Counted from the first letter of the stretch, positions 16,508-25,307 are shown. The stretch: DNA of 47,814 nt from Natrinema soli (GCF_028618695.1 NZ_JAQIVI010000073.1:1-47814), one strand, 5' to 3'. Notes: generated by a model not told the origin, from the sequence alone. A program made the numbers and translations.

Positions 16508-17758
16508 CTACTTGACTTCGCACGTTATATCGTTAGAGCCCGTATAGAGCGTGTGAAAGGTGGATGCTGCCGATAACGTCGTTCCTATCGTGTACTGAAC
16601 CAATCGACCAATTCGAGTGTTTCTCGACGCGGCAGAAACACCACGCCAAAACCTACGTGACAGGTCTTGTTGCGGCCAGCAACAAGACCGTTCAAGGCAT
16701 CTCGAACATCGTTCTCCTGGCCAAGAGCGAACGTGCTTTGAACAAGTTCCTCACCGAGTACGACTGGGACGAAGATCAGCTCAACAGAGAACGCCTCGCG
16801 CTGCTCCAACAAGCCGATGACACGAGATGGAGCAGTGAAGGTGTCGTCATCATCGACGACACCTTCACGCACAAAACGGGCAAGAAAATCCCTCACGCAG
16901 GGAAATACTACGACCACGGTATCCACACTACATCTGGGGACAGAACATCGTCTACGCACTCTACGCCGACGAGAAAACCACCTACCACTAGGCTTTCGCC
17001 TCTACAAGAAAACAACAAACGCCGCGTTGAACTCGCTATCGAACTTGTTGACGAACTCATCGAGATAGGTGTCCGCCGGGACACCTATCTCTTTGATATG
17101 TTCTACAGTACCGAGGAGTTCGTCACCCATCTCGAAGAGTATGGGAAGGAATGGGTTTCAGCCGTCAAGAGTGATACACGCGTCAGCTATGGCGGTGACC
17201 GAATCCGTGTCGATGCGCTCAGCCAGCGCATCGACACAGTCCCACGAACCGTTAACGGCGACATCTACCACATCTGGACACAGAAACGTGATGTCGGTCG
17301 TCTTGGAGAAGTGAAACTCCTGATCACTGAGAAAGAATCAAGCGATGAAGACGAGGAACCGAGCGTGAAGTATATCGTGTCGGACAAAATCGACGCACCG
17401 GCAAGCCATCTCATCGAGTTGTACGCGATGAGATGGCGAGTAGAGACGTTCTTCAGGGACACCAAGCAGGACCTTGGTTTTGGCGACTGCAAGTTACGGC
17501 ACGCCGCAGGTGCCAGTGCCGACTGGCACCTGCTGATGCTGGCCTACAGTCTCCTCAAGTCCGGTGCTGCACATAGCACCCTTGGAACGATTCTTGGACA
17601 CGCGAGTTCACTCCGAAACGACGTCAAACGATCCTTTCGTGAAAGCGTTCAGAATCTTCTCTCGTGGGCACTGACCAGTCCGTACCGCAGCATCGACGAG
17701 CTACTGCACCAAATCGACGGCATGTTCGTCTAACGTGCGAAGTCAAGTAGCTAAAGAC
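16500..17758 (+). mobile_element. ISH3-family insertion sequence
   Basis: Perfect 28-bp terminal inverted repeats lie at 16500-16527 and 17731-17758 (core TTTAGCTACTTGACTTCGCA). They enclose one transposase gene, and the size of ~1.26 kb fits the family. The flanking bases show no clear target duplication. The left flank is a DUF5802 gene and the right flank the 5' end of a tnpB gene, so the element probably sits at a deletion or recombination junction. Confidence 0.88.
16564..17733 (+). CDS. ISH3-family transposase with internally scrambled frame
   Basis: The 389-residue DDE transposase has VVIIDDTFTHKTGKKIP near residues 96-112 (first Asp), YLFDMFYSTEEF near 175-186 (second Asp) and MRWRVETFFRDTKQDLGFGD near 287-306 (Glu). 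Between about 16920 and 17012 the expected family sequence runs through all three frames (IWGQNIVYALYADEKTTY in one, PLGFRLYKK in the next). Three successive one-base deletions cancel, so the frame stays open with ~35 wrong residues. It is probably inactive unless this is a sequencing artefact. Confidence 0.8.
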   Translation: MLPITSFLSCTEPIDQFECFSTRQKHHAKTYVTGLVAASNKTVQGISNIVLLAKSERALNKFLTEYDWDEDQLNRERLALLQQADDTRWSSEGVVIIDDTFTHKTGKKIPHAGKYYDHGIHTTSGDRTSSTHSTPTRKPPTTRLSPLQENNKRRVELAIELVDELIEIGVRRDTYLFDMFYSTEEFVTHLEEYGKEWVSAVKSDTRVSYGGDRIRVDALSQRIDTVPRTVNGDIYHIWTQKRDVGRLGEVKLLITEKESSDEDEEPSVKYIVSDKIDAPASHLIELYAMRWRVETFFRDTKQDLGFGDCKLRHAAGASADWHLLMLAYSLLKSGAAHSTLGTILGHASSLRNDVKRSFRESVQNLLSWALTSPYRSIDELLHQIDGMFV

Positions 17759-17837
17759 GGATGACGTCGATGTAATGTTTCAGTTGCTCCGCTACCTCTT
17801 GTGTCGAGTTTGCAGGATAGCGGTGACTGTAATCCAT
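17751..17837 (-). pseudogene. 5' fragment of a tnpB (IS200/IS605-type) gene
   Basis: From ATG 17837 the minus strand reads MDYSHRYPANSTQEVAEQLK, then HYIDVIR, and stops within the ISH3 inverted repeat (TAG 17751-17753). This is the N-terminus of haloarchaeal TnpB-like RNA-guided nucleases, which begin with the same Tyr/Arg/Pro-rich segment. Only 28 codons remain, cut exactly at the ISH3 border, and the rest of the gene is not on the other side. Confidence 0.55.
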
Positions 17838-18124
17838 CACTGTCTCTTGATTAAAAATGTGTCTTCTTAATGGCTTGTATCTCTGCGTGTCGGTTTTAAC
17901 CCCCAAAACATTCGTCTTGACCGCCTAAACTCTCGATAAGTGACGCCATTGTATCAATGAATAAATCGAAGAATCAAATTTTCTAGAATATTCGAGCCTA
18001 TATTTCAGTCTAATGGTACTATACGTGCTGAAAAGATTGTAAAAAATACTATTATTTAGACTGATAGTGCAGTTTTGGTAAGTAATGGCTATACGCGAGG
18101 GCATAGCTGTTACCGACACAACTA

Positions 18125-19492
18125 ATGGCCTCCCATAGTGATTCAGCTTCAAGCCGAGTCCCTGCCGAAAAAGAGTCAATTGTTGTCCCTGCTGCTGCCG
18201 TCCCAAGTACTGGCATCTGTCTTCGTTCGCTGTCCCCACTCGGAGTTCACACAATCGTTGTTTCTGAAGATCCGTTCGCGATGTCGTTCAGTTCAAAATA
18301 CTGTGATGAAGCCGTCCTTGTCCCTGATCCGACGACAGACCTTGAAATGTATTCAAAGGCGCTACTCGCGCTTGCCCGCCGTGAGGATGTCCGGACGATC
18401 GTTCCAGTTCGGGAAGAAGACGCATTCGTTCTCTCAAAACATCGAGAGGCTTTCGCCGAATATATCTCAACCCCTTGGCCGAATATGGAGGCGCTCCAAC
18501 GCGTTCATGATCGAGTACGCTTGGCAGCAGCTGCAGAAACTGCTGGCGTCCCAGTGCCGAAAACAACCCCACTCGAAGCAGTTGAGACATGGGATTCACC
18601 ATCGATTATTAAATCGCGATACAACCTTCTCGTCAACGAGTACGTCGACACCGTTCCTCAGGGCGAGACAGATCGGAATAAGACAGTCAAACACGTGCAG
18701 ACCGGAGAGGTGGTGAGTGTAGATGAACTCCGTACTACGTTCGGTCATAATCCTATCGTTCAGGAATTCATCTCGACCGATGAAGAATATATGTTCGCTG
18801 CGCTCTGCGATCACGGTGAGCCACTTTCGACATTCCACCATGAACAGATACGAGCCCCATCCTACACCGGTGGAGGTGGCGTCTATCGCGAGTCTACTTA
18901 TCTACCTAAACTGGAGGACACCGCATTGGCGCTACTAGAGGAACTGGAATGGCACGGCCTCGCCTGTATCGAGTATATGCGCCACCCGGAAACAGGCGAC
19001 TTCTATCTTACTGAAATTAACCCACGAATGTGGACATCTCTCTCGGCAAATGTCCAGATGGGGGCGAATTTTCCAAAATATTACTGGCAGATGGCGATGA
19101 ATCGCACCAATAAAATCAACTCCAACTATGAACGTGGAGTTGGATGTCATTATTTCAAGGGCGAATTGATGCACGTTTTAAGTCTCTTGGGTGAAGACTC
19201 TGCACTCGTTGAACGCCCATCACTTATGGAAACGCTCTATAAAATACTTCTATCCTGTTATAGACAACAAAATTTTGATGTGTTTAGCCGTGACGACCCT
19301 TGGCCATTTATTCAGGATATCCTAACCGAGATTGACGGTGCTACCCCTACTTTGTTTGAACTGGTCGAACTCGGCAGACGTGCCAGTCGATCCGATCGAC
19401 CCACACATTGGCGTAAAGCAGCAGACACGCCCGAGACGAAAGATGATCGACACCAATTGAGACTCTCTGCTGGATTACCTTCCCAGCACTAA
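18125..19492 (+). CDS. ATP-grasp carboxylate-amine ligase
   Basis: The 455-residue protein has an N-terminal pre-ATP-grasp Rossmann-like part (IVVPAAAVPSTGICLRSL) and an ATP-grasp domain. Motifs include SPSIIKSRYNLLV-type strand/loop for ATP, IVQEFISTDEEYMFAALCDH, and the metal-binding FYLTEINPRMWTSLSANVQ near residues 295-313. It should join a carboxylate to an amine at the cost of ATP, but the substrate is unknown. Haloarchaeal relatives often sit near surface-polysaccharide genes, which are not seen here. The start is ATG 18125. It stands alone between ISH3 and a decayed transposase. Confidence 0.82.
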   Translation: MASHSDSASSRVPAEKESIVVPAAAVPSTGICLRSLSPLGVHTIVVSEDPFAMSFSSKYCDEAVLVPDPTTDLEMYSKALLALARREDVRTIVPVREEDAFVLSKHREAFAEYISTPWPNMEALQRVHDRVRLAAAAETAGVPVPKTTPLEAVETWDSPSIIKSRYNLLVNEYVDTVPQGETDRNKTVKHVQTGEVVSVDELRTTFGHNPIVQEFISTDEEYMFAALCDHGEPLSTFHHEQIRAPSYTGGGGVYRESTYLPKLEDTALALLEELEWHGLACIEYMRHPETGDFYLTEINPRMWTSLSANVQMGANFPKYYWQMAMNRTNKINSNYERGVGCHYFKGELMHVLSLLGEDSALVERPSLMETLYKILLSCYRQQNFDVFSRDDPWPFIQDILTEIDGATPTLFELVELGRRASRSDRPTHWRKAADTPETKDDRHQLRLSAGLPSQH

Positions 19493-19685
19493 CCTACGTA
19501 TTCATTACACCTTCTCCCCACTTTGACTCGGTTCCGCACGATCCTGAACGCGAGCCCGGGTTTTAATCCCGTTCTGGGTTTTCCCCGCTTCGATGAGAGA
19601 TATAAATACCGACAGAAGATCTATAAATATCTCTCGAGAGGCAACAAGTCATCCCTGCTTTGTCGACCACCCTCATACGCACCGT

Positions 19686-20205
19686 TTATAATAGTCGATG
19701 AACAGCGGTTTCAGACAATGTTTGAGTGATCGTCTTTATCGGGCGACGCACCAATGTCTGATGTAGCATCGAGACAGGAATTGCAGATACGATAGAGTCT
19801 AATTCAATCATCGTCGGATGGTTCGATATGTGATTGTAGTTAGTCTTCGAGATTTCGAGTTCGAACACGCTGTACTGTTTCCAGGCATCGTATCGCTCGA
19901 GAGTGCGGAAGACCCGTCGTCGATTCGCGTCGTCGCTGTGTTCAAGATCAGTGAGAAATCGATCGACCGCGTCTCTTGACGGTGGTTGATCGAAGCCACA
20001 ACTCAGCCAGGTAGGTAGTTTCTGGAGTTCTCGTGTGACTGGGCAAGTGCCGTAGACATCCTCGTAGTAGCAGTGCAGAAAGCCGCGAAAGAAGTCTGAT
20101 GGGGGATGAACTCGTGTTCCAGCAGAAACTCGAACGCAAAATGCTCAAACAGCGGCACTGTCTCGGTCGCCGCGACATTCAAGAAGTCGTCTACCGAAGC
20201 TACGT
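19686..20205 (-). pseudogene. decayed transposase fragment
   Basis: Reading down from ~20205, the minus strand gives VPLFEHFAFEFLLEHEFIP. A one-base frameshift near 20100 follows, then DFFRGFLHCYYEDVYGTCPV, DQPPSRDAVDRFLTDLEHS and KQYSVFELEISKTNY, ending at TAA 19686. The motif set (FFRGFL, YEDVYG, GFDQPPSRD) is that of the N-terminal half of a haloarchaeal DDE transposase whose IS family I cannot assign. No start codon and no catalytic half remain. Confidence 0.55.
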
Positions 20206-20288
20206 CTTGTAGGGCCTAGGTTTTGCTGGACATGATTCCCACGCCCTGCGACCTCGTACGTGACGCTTTCTCTGACACGCTCAGGTAC

Positions 20289-20426
20289 CTAACCAAATAA
20301 CCTACACACATTCAAGGCTATTTGTTCAGCAATCATCGGTCCTACTGCAAGAAACAGTAGAAGCAATGCCAATACGAAAATCGCAATAATTCTCCCAACC
20401 ATATGGTGATTGCCAATGCACCCCAT
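20289..20426 (-). CDS. 45-residue single-pass membrane peptide
   Basis: ATG 20426 to TAG 20289-20291 encodes 45 residues with one strong transmembrane helix (IIAIFVLALLLLFLAVGPMI) preceded by a short His-containing N-terminus and followed by a short tail. An internal ATG at residue 9 is an alternative start. Small hydrophobic peptides like this are frequent in haloarchaea. The surrounding sequence is otherwise gene debris, so expression is uncertain. Confidence 0.4.
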   Translation of the reverse strand: MGCIGNHHMVGRIIAIFVLALLLLFLAVGPMIAEQIALNVCRLFG

Positions 20427-20592
20427 TATAATGCTATTCGAGCGCAAACAGATATTTAGTATATATGACAGAAACGGTCACCGGACATACCGCAAAAAGG
20501 TCCTAGAACTTGCTGCGGGGACGCCGCCACGGTGCCCCCATGGATAATCCCCGCAGCAATCCTCCGGCGAGGATTGCAAATCTGCGATTTGC

Positions 20593-20914
20593 TCACCGCC
20601 GTCGGTGGCCGGGACTGGCGTGTCTTGGGGTGGGGTCGGCCGTGATCAGTTCGTCGGCCAGCTCGCGCTCGCGATCGTCGAGATACTTGTGAACGTTGAC
20701 CTTCACCGTACTCGAGTTCCGATTGATGTGGCGTTTCTGTGCCTATCGGTAGGCTTCCAGACGGTCGAGATCCTTGATGCCGTCGACCATGCCCTTCCAC
20801 GCGAGTTCGAATTGGGATAGGAATCGAACCGGGTTCTCCGGCGCGTCAGCAAAAATATCGTTGTCGCACGGGTAGCGGTTGCGCGCGTCCGCATTGTAGA
20901 TCGAGGGGCCGGTC
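20593..20914 (-). pseudogene. broken plasmid-type gene (frameshift and in-frame TAG)
   Basis: The start MTGPSIYNADA (ATG 20914) shifts frame near 20881 and continues as NRYPCDNDIFADAPENPVRF and WKGMVDGIKDLDRLEAYR. An in-frame TAG at 20743-20745 interrupts it, after which AQKRHINRNSSTVKVNVHKY and DDRERELADELI run to TGA 20593. The acidic, regular sequence was clearly once a ~110-residue protein of a haloarchaeal plasmid or virus family. ATG 20914 overlaps the stop of an upstream remnant (ATGA-type coupling, tail ELSEMPEGDQ), which suggests a former operon. Confidence 0.5.
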
Positions 20915-21231
20915 ATTGATCACCCTCCGGCATTTCGCTTAGCTCGAACGTTACAGCCGTTCTGAGAGTGCGGTCGTCCGTAAGTAGTGTTTCACAGTGC
21001 GGATACGCACCGGTGAGATAGGTTGGGTAGTTAACGAAGAAGCAATCGATCTTACTGCGACGGCTGAAACGCAAGACCTTGTAGCTCAATTTTCGTCACG
21101 CGATGCAGTTGTTCATTTTCGGCGTAGACAGCAAGTACTGCTCTTCCATACATTAGCCCACAGGGGTCTAGATAAGCTCCGGAGAGGGTGAAGCCAGTGA
21201 AATACGGACATCACTGTCCGACTAGCAAGTA

Positions 21232-21483
21232 ATGAAAACGAGCTTAGCGGAGAACGACACCAACAAAACGCCAGTAAACGCTGTAATCGAAGCCGTGGCA
21301 GAAGAAACCGACAGTGACCCGCTGGACCTCCCGCCGCTATACGAAACGATAGAGCCAGACGCATTGAATACACTGTTCAATAGCTCCGAAACAAGCAGCC
21401 AAGTGCTATTTCAATATGCGGGTTTCGAGGTGGTAGTGCAAGGTAGTGAAGTGGAGGTAGAACCACTTCACGGAGAGCTCTGA
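21232..21483 (+). CDS. HalOD1 output-domain protein
   Basis: The 83-residue protein is a single HalOD1 (haloarchaeal output domain 1) module. VNAVIEAVAEETDSDPLDLP followed by LYETIEPDALNTLF is its helical signature, and FQYAGFEVVVQGSEVEVEP its terminal beta hairpin. HalOD1 domains occur alone or as outputs of response regulators in haloarchaea, and their biochemical role is unknown. The start is ATG 21232. No two-component partner is adjacent. Confidence 0.8.
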   Translation: MKTSLAENDTNKTPVNAVIEAVAEETDSDPLDLPPLYETIEPDALNTLFNSSETSSQVLFQYAGFEVVVQGSEVEVEPLHGEL

Positions 21484-22154
21484 TTCAGAGGCTTCGACTT
21501 CCGTACTGAAACGGTACTGGCCGGCTTCTCCTGATGATAGCCGGATTGGCGACAGCTGGATATCTCAACGACAGCCCAACAATTCTTGTTGCGATCGCAT
21601 TCATCATCACTGGTACTGTGTTCATTATCTTGGGCAGGACTCACCGATAGTTGAAATCGTTCTTTCGTGATCGGATAGCTCTCGTTCAGCGTTTAATCGC
21701 CTCGAGAGGACCTCAAAATGCCGCCCGGATAGGCCAGGGGGATGGCCGCCGGGCGGAATAGAGACAAGGTCCAATGGGGTTCGGTGGTGGTTGGATCGTG
21801 TCGCGCAGGAGAACGCGACAGTGAATATGCTCCTCCTGTCCTATATCAACCTTGCTTCGATTCCAAATGTGTTAAAACCGTCCTACTGACCCATTCAAAC
21901 CCGCTGAGATCGGGTAGCTACTCTTCTGCGAGTTCGACACGCAAGTGATCATCCTGGTAGCCAGCGAACGACAGCCGCCAGTTCTGGATGAGATACGTCC
22001 CCGATTCGAAGCCGGCCGCTTCCGGCGCGTCGATCGTCACCGTCTGGTGCCCCACTCGAGTCCGAAGGACTTACCGTCTGGACCTAATCGCTCGAGGAGA
22101 GAATCTGAAGGAACGGAGACTGTTGTGCTCGGATTCTCGGTGGAGCTGGTGGTT
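21484..22154. other. spacer with two small gene remnants
   Basis: A 38-codon plus-strand frame 21534-21650 encodes a hydrophobic two-helix peptide (LVAIAFIITGTVFIILGRTH) with a weak start. On the minus strand, 21918-22070 is open for 50 codons and protein-like (PEAAGFESGTYLIQNWRLSF) with only GTG starts. Both may be remnants or very small genes. The rest shows nothing recognisable apart from a GC-rich hairpin-like stretch (GCCGCCCGG / CCGGGCGG) near 21720-21755. Confidence 0.3.
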
Positions 22155-23057
22155 CTACCCGATAGATGCCTCCTCCAGCGTCTGGATGTCGATTTTCTGC
22201 ATCTGAAGCATCGCCTTCATGGCTCGGCTCGCTTTTTCGGCGTCCTCGTCACGCAGGAGTTCGGGCAGGACCGCTGGGACGATTTGCCAGGACACGCCGT
22301 ACTTGTCCGTGAGCCAGGCGCACTGCCCCTCCTCCCCGCCGTCCGCCGTGAGTGCGTCCCAGTAGTAGTCGACCTCCGCCTGATCAGCGCAGTCCACGAT
22401 GAACGAAATGGACTCGTTGAAGGTGAAGTCGTGTTCCTGGGCGCTGTCCATTGTCGCGAAGTGCTGACCGGCGAGCGTGAAGTCGGCGAACATGACCGTC
22501 CCCTCCTCATCTGGCGCCTGGTCAGGGCCGTAGCGGGCGATGTCGTTGACGTCCGCGTCGTCGAACACCGACGTATAGTACTCCATCGCCTCCTCGGCCT
22601 GACCGCACCGCTCACCGACGAACATCAGCGATGGGACGATTTTCCGCTCCGGAATGGTGTTGTCGTGAATCAACTGCCATGATACGCCGTATTCGTCTTC
22701 TGTCCAGCCGTACCGGTCGCTGAAGGGGTAGGAATCGAGGGGCATCAGCGTCTCGCCCTCCTTCGCCAGTTCCGTCCAGAGCTCGTCTACCGCCGCTGTC
22801 GTGGGACAGTTGACGATGAACGAGATTGCTGGAGTGAACTCGAACTGGGGGCCACCGTTGAGTGCGACGAACGACTGGCCCTCGAGCTCGAAGTCGATTG
22901 TCAGGACGCTCCCCTCTGGTTGGCCCGACGCTTCCGCTGACGCCTCGTCGTACCGGCTGGTGGGTCCGATCGACGAGTCGTCGAATATGCTTGTGTACCG
23001 GTTCACCGCATCCTCTGCGTTGCCGTCGAACCATAGGTTCGGGGTAATCTTCTGCAT
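22155..23057 (-). CDS. tandem VOC-family (PhnB-like) protein
   Basis: The 300-residue protein starts at ATG 23057 (MQKITPNLWFDGNAEDAVNR) and contains two copies of the PhnB/3-dmu-9_3-mt VOC domain. The first covers residues ~1-140 and the second ~142-270 (RKIVPSLMFVGERCGQAEEA). Each ends with the same DEYGVSWQL/DKYGVSWQI motif. The family folds like glyoxalase/dioxygenases but most members have no known activity. It lies 103 bases downstream of a MarR gene in the same direction and is probably its target. The long plus-strand frame over it is an antisense shadow. Confidence 0.85.
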   Translation of the reverse strand: MQKITPNLWFDGNAEDAVNRYTSIFDDSSIGPTSRYDEASAEASGQPEGSVLTIDFELEGQSFVALNGGPQFEFTPAISFIVNCPTTAAVDELWTELAKEGETLMPLDSYPFSDRYGWTEDEYGVSWQLIHDNTIPERKIVPSLMFVGERCGQAEEAMEYYTSVFDDADVNDIARYGPDQAPDEEGTVMFADFTLAGQHFATMDSAQEHDFTFNESISFIVDCADQAEVDYYWDALTADGGEEGQCAWLTDKYGVSWQIVPAVLPELLRDEDAEKASRAMKAMLQMQKIDIQTLEEASIG

Positions 23058-23160
23058 GGGGTCACCTCTCCCCAGGTACTGACGATTTAATCCGTGGCGG
23101 ACCTGTTCTCGGTTCAATTTGACGGTTAATTGTCGGCATTGTCGTGCTCCTATTGTGGCT

Positions 23161-23574
23161 TCACTCCGTCGCCAGTCCATCCATCTGCTCGTCCACCTCA
23201 TCTTGGGCTTTCTTCCAGGCAGGGTAGGCGCTCTCGACTTTCTTGCGACCGTCCGGCGTCAGCTTCAGACAGCGCTTTCTCGCGTCGTCCGCTTCGGCGT
23301 CGGTGACCCATCCCTCGTCTTCCAGTCGATTGGCGCTCCGGGTAAGCGTCGTACGTTCAAGACCGAGGAGGTCGGCGAGTTCTCCTAGCGGTGTCGGGCC
23401 CTTGAGGGCCAGTGCGGCGAGCACGGAGAACTGCGTCGACTGCAGCCCGTGGGTTCGGAGTTTCTCGTCGTAGAGTCGAGTGATTTCGCGTGCACGGCGG
23501 CGTGCGGCCAGGCAGTGACAGTTCTTGGTGGCGGAGAGATCCACAGCTACTATACGAGGTACGTGTATATACAC
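23161..23574 (-). CDS. MarR-family regulator
   Basis: The product is 137 residues from the start at 23574, or 127 from the more likely GTG at 23544 (VDLSATKNCHCLAARRRARE). The winged helix covers GPTPLGELADLLGLERTTLT with the wing near DADDARKRCLKLTPDGRKK. The N-terminal CHC pair is typical of one MarR subgroup and could be redox-responsive. Upstream of and co-directional with the VOC gene, it probably controls it. Its upstream region ends near the left end of cassette 3 at 23644. Confidence 0.82.
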   Translation of the reverse strand: MYIHVPRIVAVDLSATKNCHCLAARRRAREITRLYDEKLRTHGLQSTQFSVLAALALKGPTPLGELADLLGLERTTLTRSANRLEDEGWVTDAEADDARKRCLKLTPDGRKKVESAYPAWKKAQDEVDEQMDGLATE

Positions 23575-23848
23575 CTATTTGCGAGCCAGCGTACTATCTT
23601 TGAATTCTCACCGTTATAGCGTGATTTGAGATAGGATTTATCACAGGGTGTCATAGAACGATCCGCATGGGGTTCTTTTCGCCCCATTCGAACTGAACTA
23701 CCCGTTCACTCTACCTGCGAACCTAACACGGGTTCTTCTATCAGCAATCAGTAGTATTGAGAGAGCCGTGCTGAATACAGAGCGCGAATGCGGCACTCGG
23801 TAGAGCGCGATCTATGCGAAAGGTCGAACGCTCAGTATAGGTCGAGTA

Positions 23849-23878
23849 CTTACCGGTGCAGGAGGTCGGTCCGGTAAG
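23849..23878 (-). terminator. hairpin downstream of argF
   Basis: CTTACCGG 23849-23856 pairs with CCGGTAAG 23871-23878 around a 14-base loop, about 95 bases beyond the argF stop codon. It is a plausible terminator or stabilising hairpin. There is no long T-run. Confidence 0.35.
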
Positions 23879-23971
23879 GACTGCGTGCTGAAGACAAAAG
23901 AGACCCAGTATTAATAAGAGGATGTTGTTAGGAGTCTTGATAAAGCGGCGAGTGCGTTGCGCTGCTTCCGG

Positions 23972-24889
23972 TCAAGTGCAGACATACTCGAGTATCGCTT
24001 GCTGCATTGGGAGACGTGTTCTGGCTTGTTGCCACACGACTGAACGGTCACTGTCCAGTACGGAAGTCGTAATCTCTTCGCCACGGTTAGCGGGTAGACA
24101 GTGCATCACGATCGCTTCCGGCGCGGACGAAAGCAGGTCACTGTTTACCTGATACGTGGAGAACGCTTCGAGTCGTTCTTCGCGCTCGTCTTCCTGACCC
24201 ATACTCGTCCACACATCTGTGTAGACGACAGCGGTCCCCTCGACTGCACTGATCGGATCGTTGAAAAATCGCAGTGAACCCGATCCCAGTGATTCGATCT
24301 GTGCAGTCGTTTCATCGTTGAATCGGTGCTCCGGTGGGCAAGCAATACGGACGTCAATTCCTGCGAGAACGCAGACAGCGGCGAATGATCGAGCGACGTT
24401 TGTACAGTCACCGATCCACGTTACCGACAGTTCATCAAGCGTTTCAAATCGTGACTGAAGGAAGTAGAGATCGGCGAGCGCTTCGCATGGGTGGGCCCGA
24501 TCGCTCAGCGCATTCACCACTGGAACCTCAGCGGCTGAACTGAACTGTTCGAGCGTTTCATGATCTCCAGTGCGTACGATTATTCCGTCTACGAACTGCG
24601 ACACTGCACGAGCTGCGTCGGTTACGTCTTCGGTTCCGCGACCAAACTGGAATTCGTCTGCGGACATGGAAACTGCGTGTCCGCCGAGAGAGGCCATCCC
24701 AGACTCAAATCCGAGCCTGGTTCGGGTACTTGGCCGTTCGAATAGCAGCGCGACTACGCGCCGAGAGAGATGTACGTTGGCCGCTCTCCCCGTATGATCC
24801 TGGTCTAACAGCGTGGCAGTGGCACAGAGACTTCCGACAGTTTCGAGATCGAGATCGGCCACTGTGAGTAGATGGGAAGGCTGATTCAT
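23972..24889 (-). CDS. argF: ornithine carbamoyltransferase
   Basis: The 305-residue protein makes citrulline from ornithine and carbamoyl phosphate (arginine synthesis or the arginine deiminase pathway). FERPSTRTRLGFE near residues 50-62 is the carbamoyl-phosphate site, DRAHPCEALADLY near 129-141 the second, YTDVWTSMGQE near 225-235 and VMHCLPANRGEE near 264-275 the ornithine loop. The residue after HPC is Glu (GAA), where the family normally has Gln. Length is typical. It is the only gene of cassette 3, with no other arginine genes nearby, so it may be a second, mobile copy. Confidence 0.88.
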   Translation of the reverse strand: MNQPSHLLTVADLDLETVGSLCATATLLDQDHTGRAANVHLSRRVVALLFERPSTRTRLGFESGMASLGGHAVSMSADEFQFGRGTEDVTDAARAVSQFVDGIIVRTGDHETLEQFSSAAEVPVVNALSDRAHPCEALADLYFLQSRFETLDELSVTWIGDCTNVARSFAAVCVLAGIDVRIACPPEHRFNDETTAQIESLGSGSLRFFNDPISAVEGTAVVYTDVWTSMGQEDEREERLEAFSTYQVNSDLLSSAPEAIVMHCLPANRGEEITTSVLDSDRSVVWQQARTRLPMQQAILEYVCT

Positions 24890-24907
24890 ACGGAAGTACT
24901 CACGACT

Positions 24908-24921
24908 ATCATATATTTATC
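24908..24921 (-). promoter_or_regulatory. TATA box of argF
   Basis: The minus strand reads ATAAATATATGAT centred about 25 bases upstream of the argF start codon at 24889. That spacing fits a leaderless archaeal transcript. Confidence 0.45.
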
Positions 24922-25307
24922 ACCCTTGATGCGGCAAGAACATCCGAGCTACCGTTACTCGGATGAATGGACGAAGTATTCGTTATTGTCGGCATCATTG
25001 TTCGGTTCGCGGTGGTAAGTTCGCAGGTTCTCTTTCGGGTATATCAGAGATGAAATGGTGAAATAAAGCGAGCCGTCGTGCTGTACTCATCCTCTATATT
25101 CAGCAGGATTCTCTTGACAGGCCTCTGGGAGATTTGTTGCTTCTCCGTTACCCGCTTGACCTGTACTTACCGTTTGTCAGGTAGCTACGGGGAAGTATGC
25201 GAACTATTCTAAGTCACCCCCTTTATCAGCCAAATCACTACATTCGAGAACTACCGCTACTGTGTCTGTCAAATTGGACGAAGATAAATCAGAACAATAG
25301 TCCAACT
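24922..25307. other. spacer containing the right end of cassette 3
   Basis: No gene is seen. It holds the type I dispersed repeat (25161-25219), the right copy of the 7-bp flanking repeat (25222-25228) and otherwise AT-rich sequence. Confidence 0.5.

Larger units (their letters stand above)
23644..25221. mobile_element. inverted-repeat-bounded argF cassette 3 with 7-bp flanking repeat
   Basis: The left end 23646-23714 is an inverted type II copy (GGGTGTCATAGAACGATCCG...). The right end 25161-25219 is a type I copy (CTGTACTTACCGTTTGTC ... ATTCTAAGTCACCC). The exact 7-mer TTTATCA flanks both sides (23637-23643 and 25222-25228), as a target-site duplication would. The only gene inside is argF, with no transposase. 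It looks like a recently moved non-autonomous unit, possibly mobilised in trans. Confidence 0.5.

Noticed and set aside
21945..22682. 245-codon plus-strand frame
   Set aside because: It is antisense to the VOC gene, which has clear tandem domains; the plus-strand product is Arg/Val/Leu-rich and has no motif.
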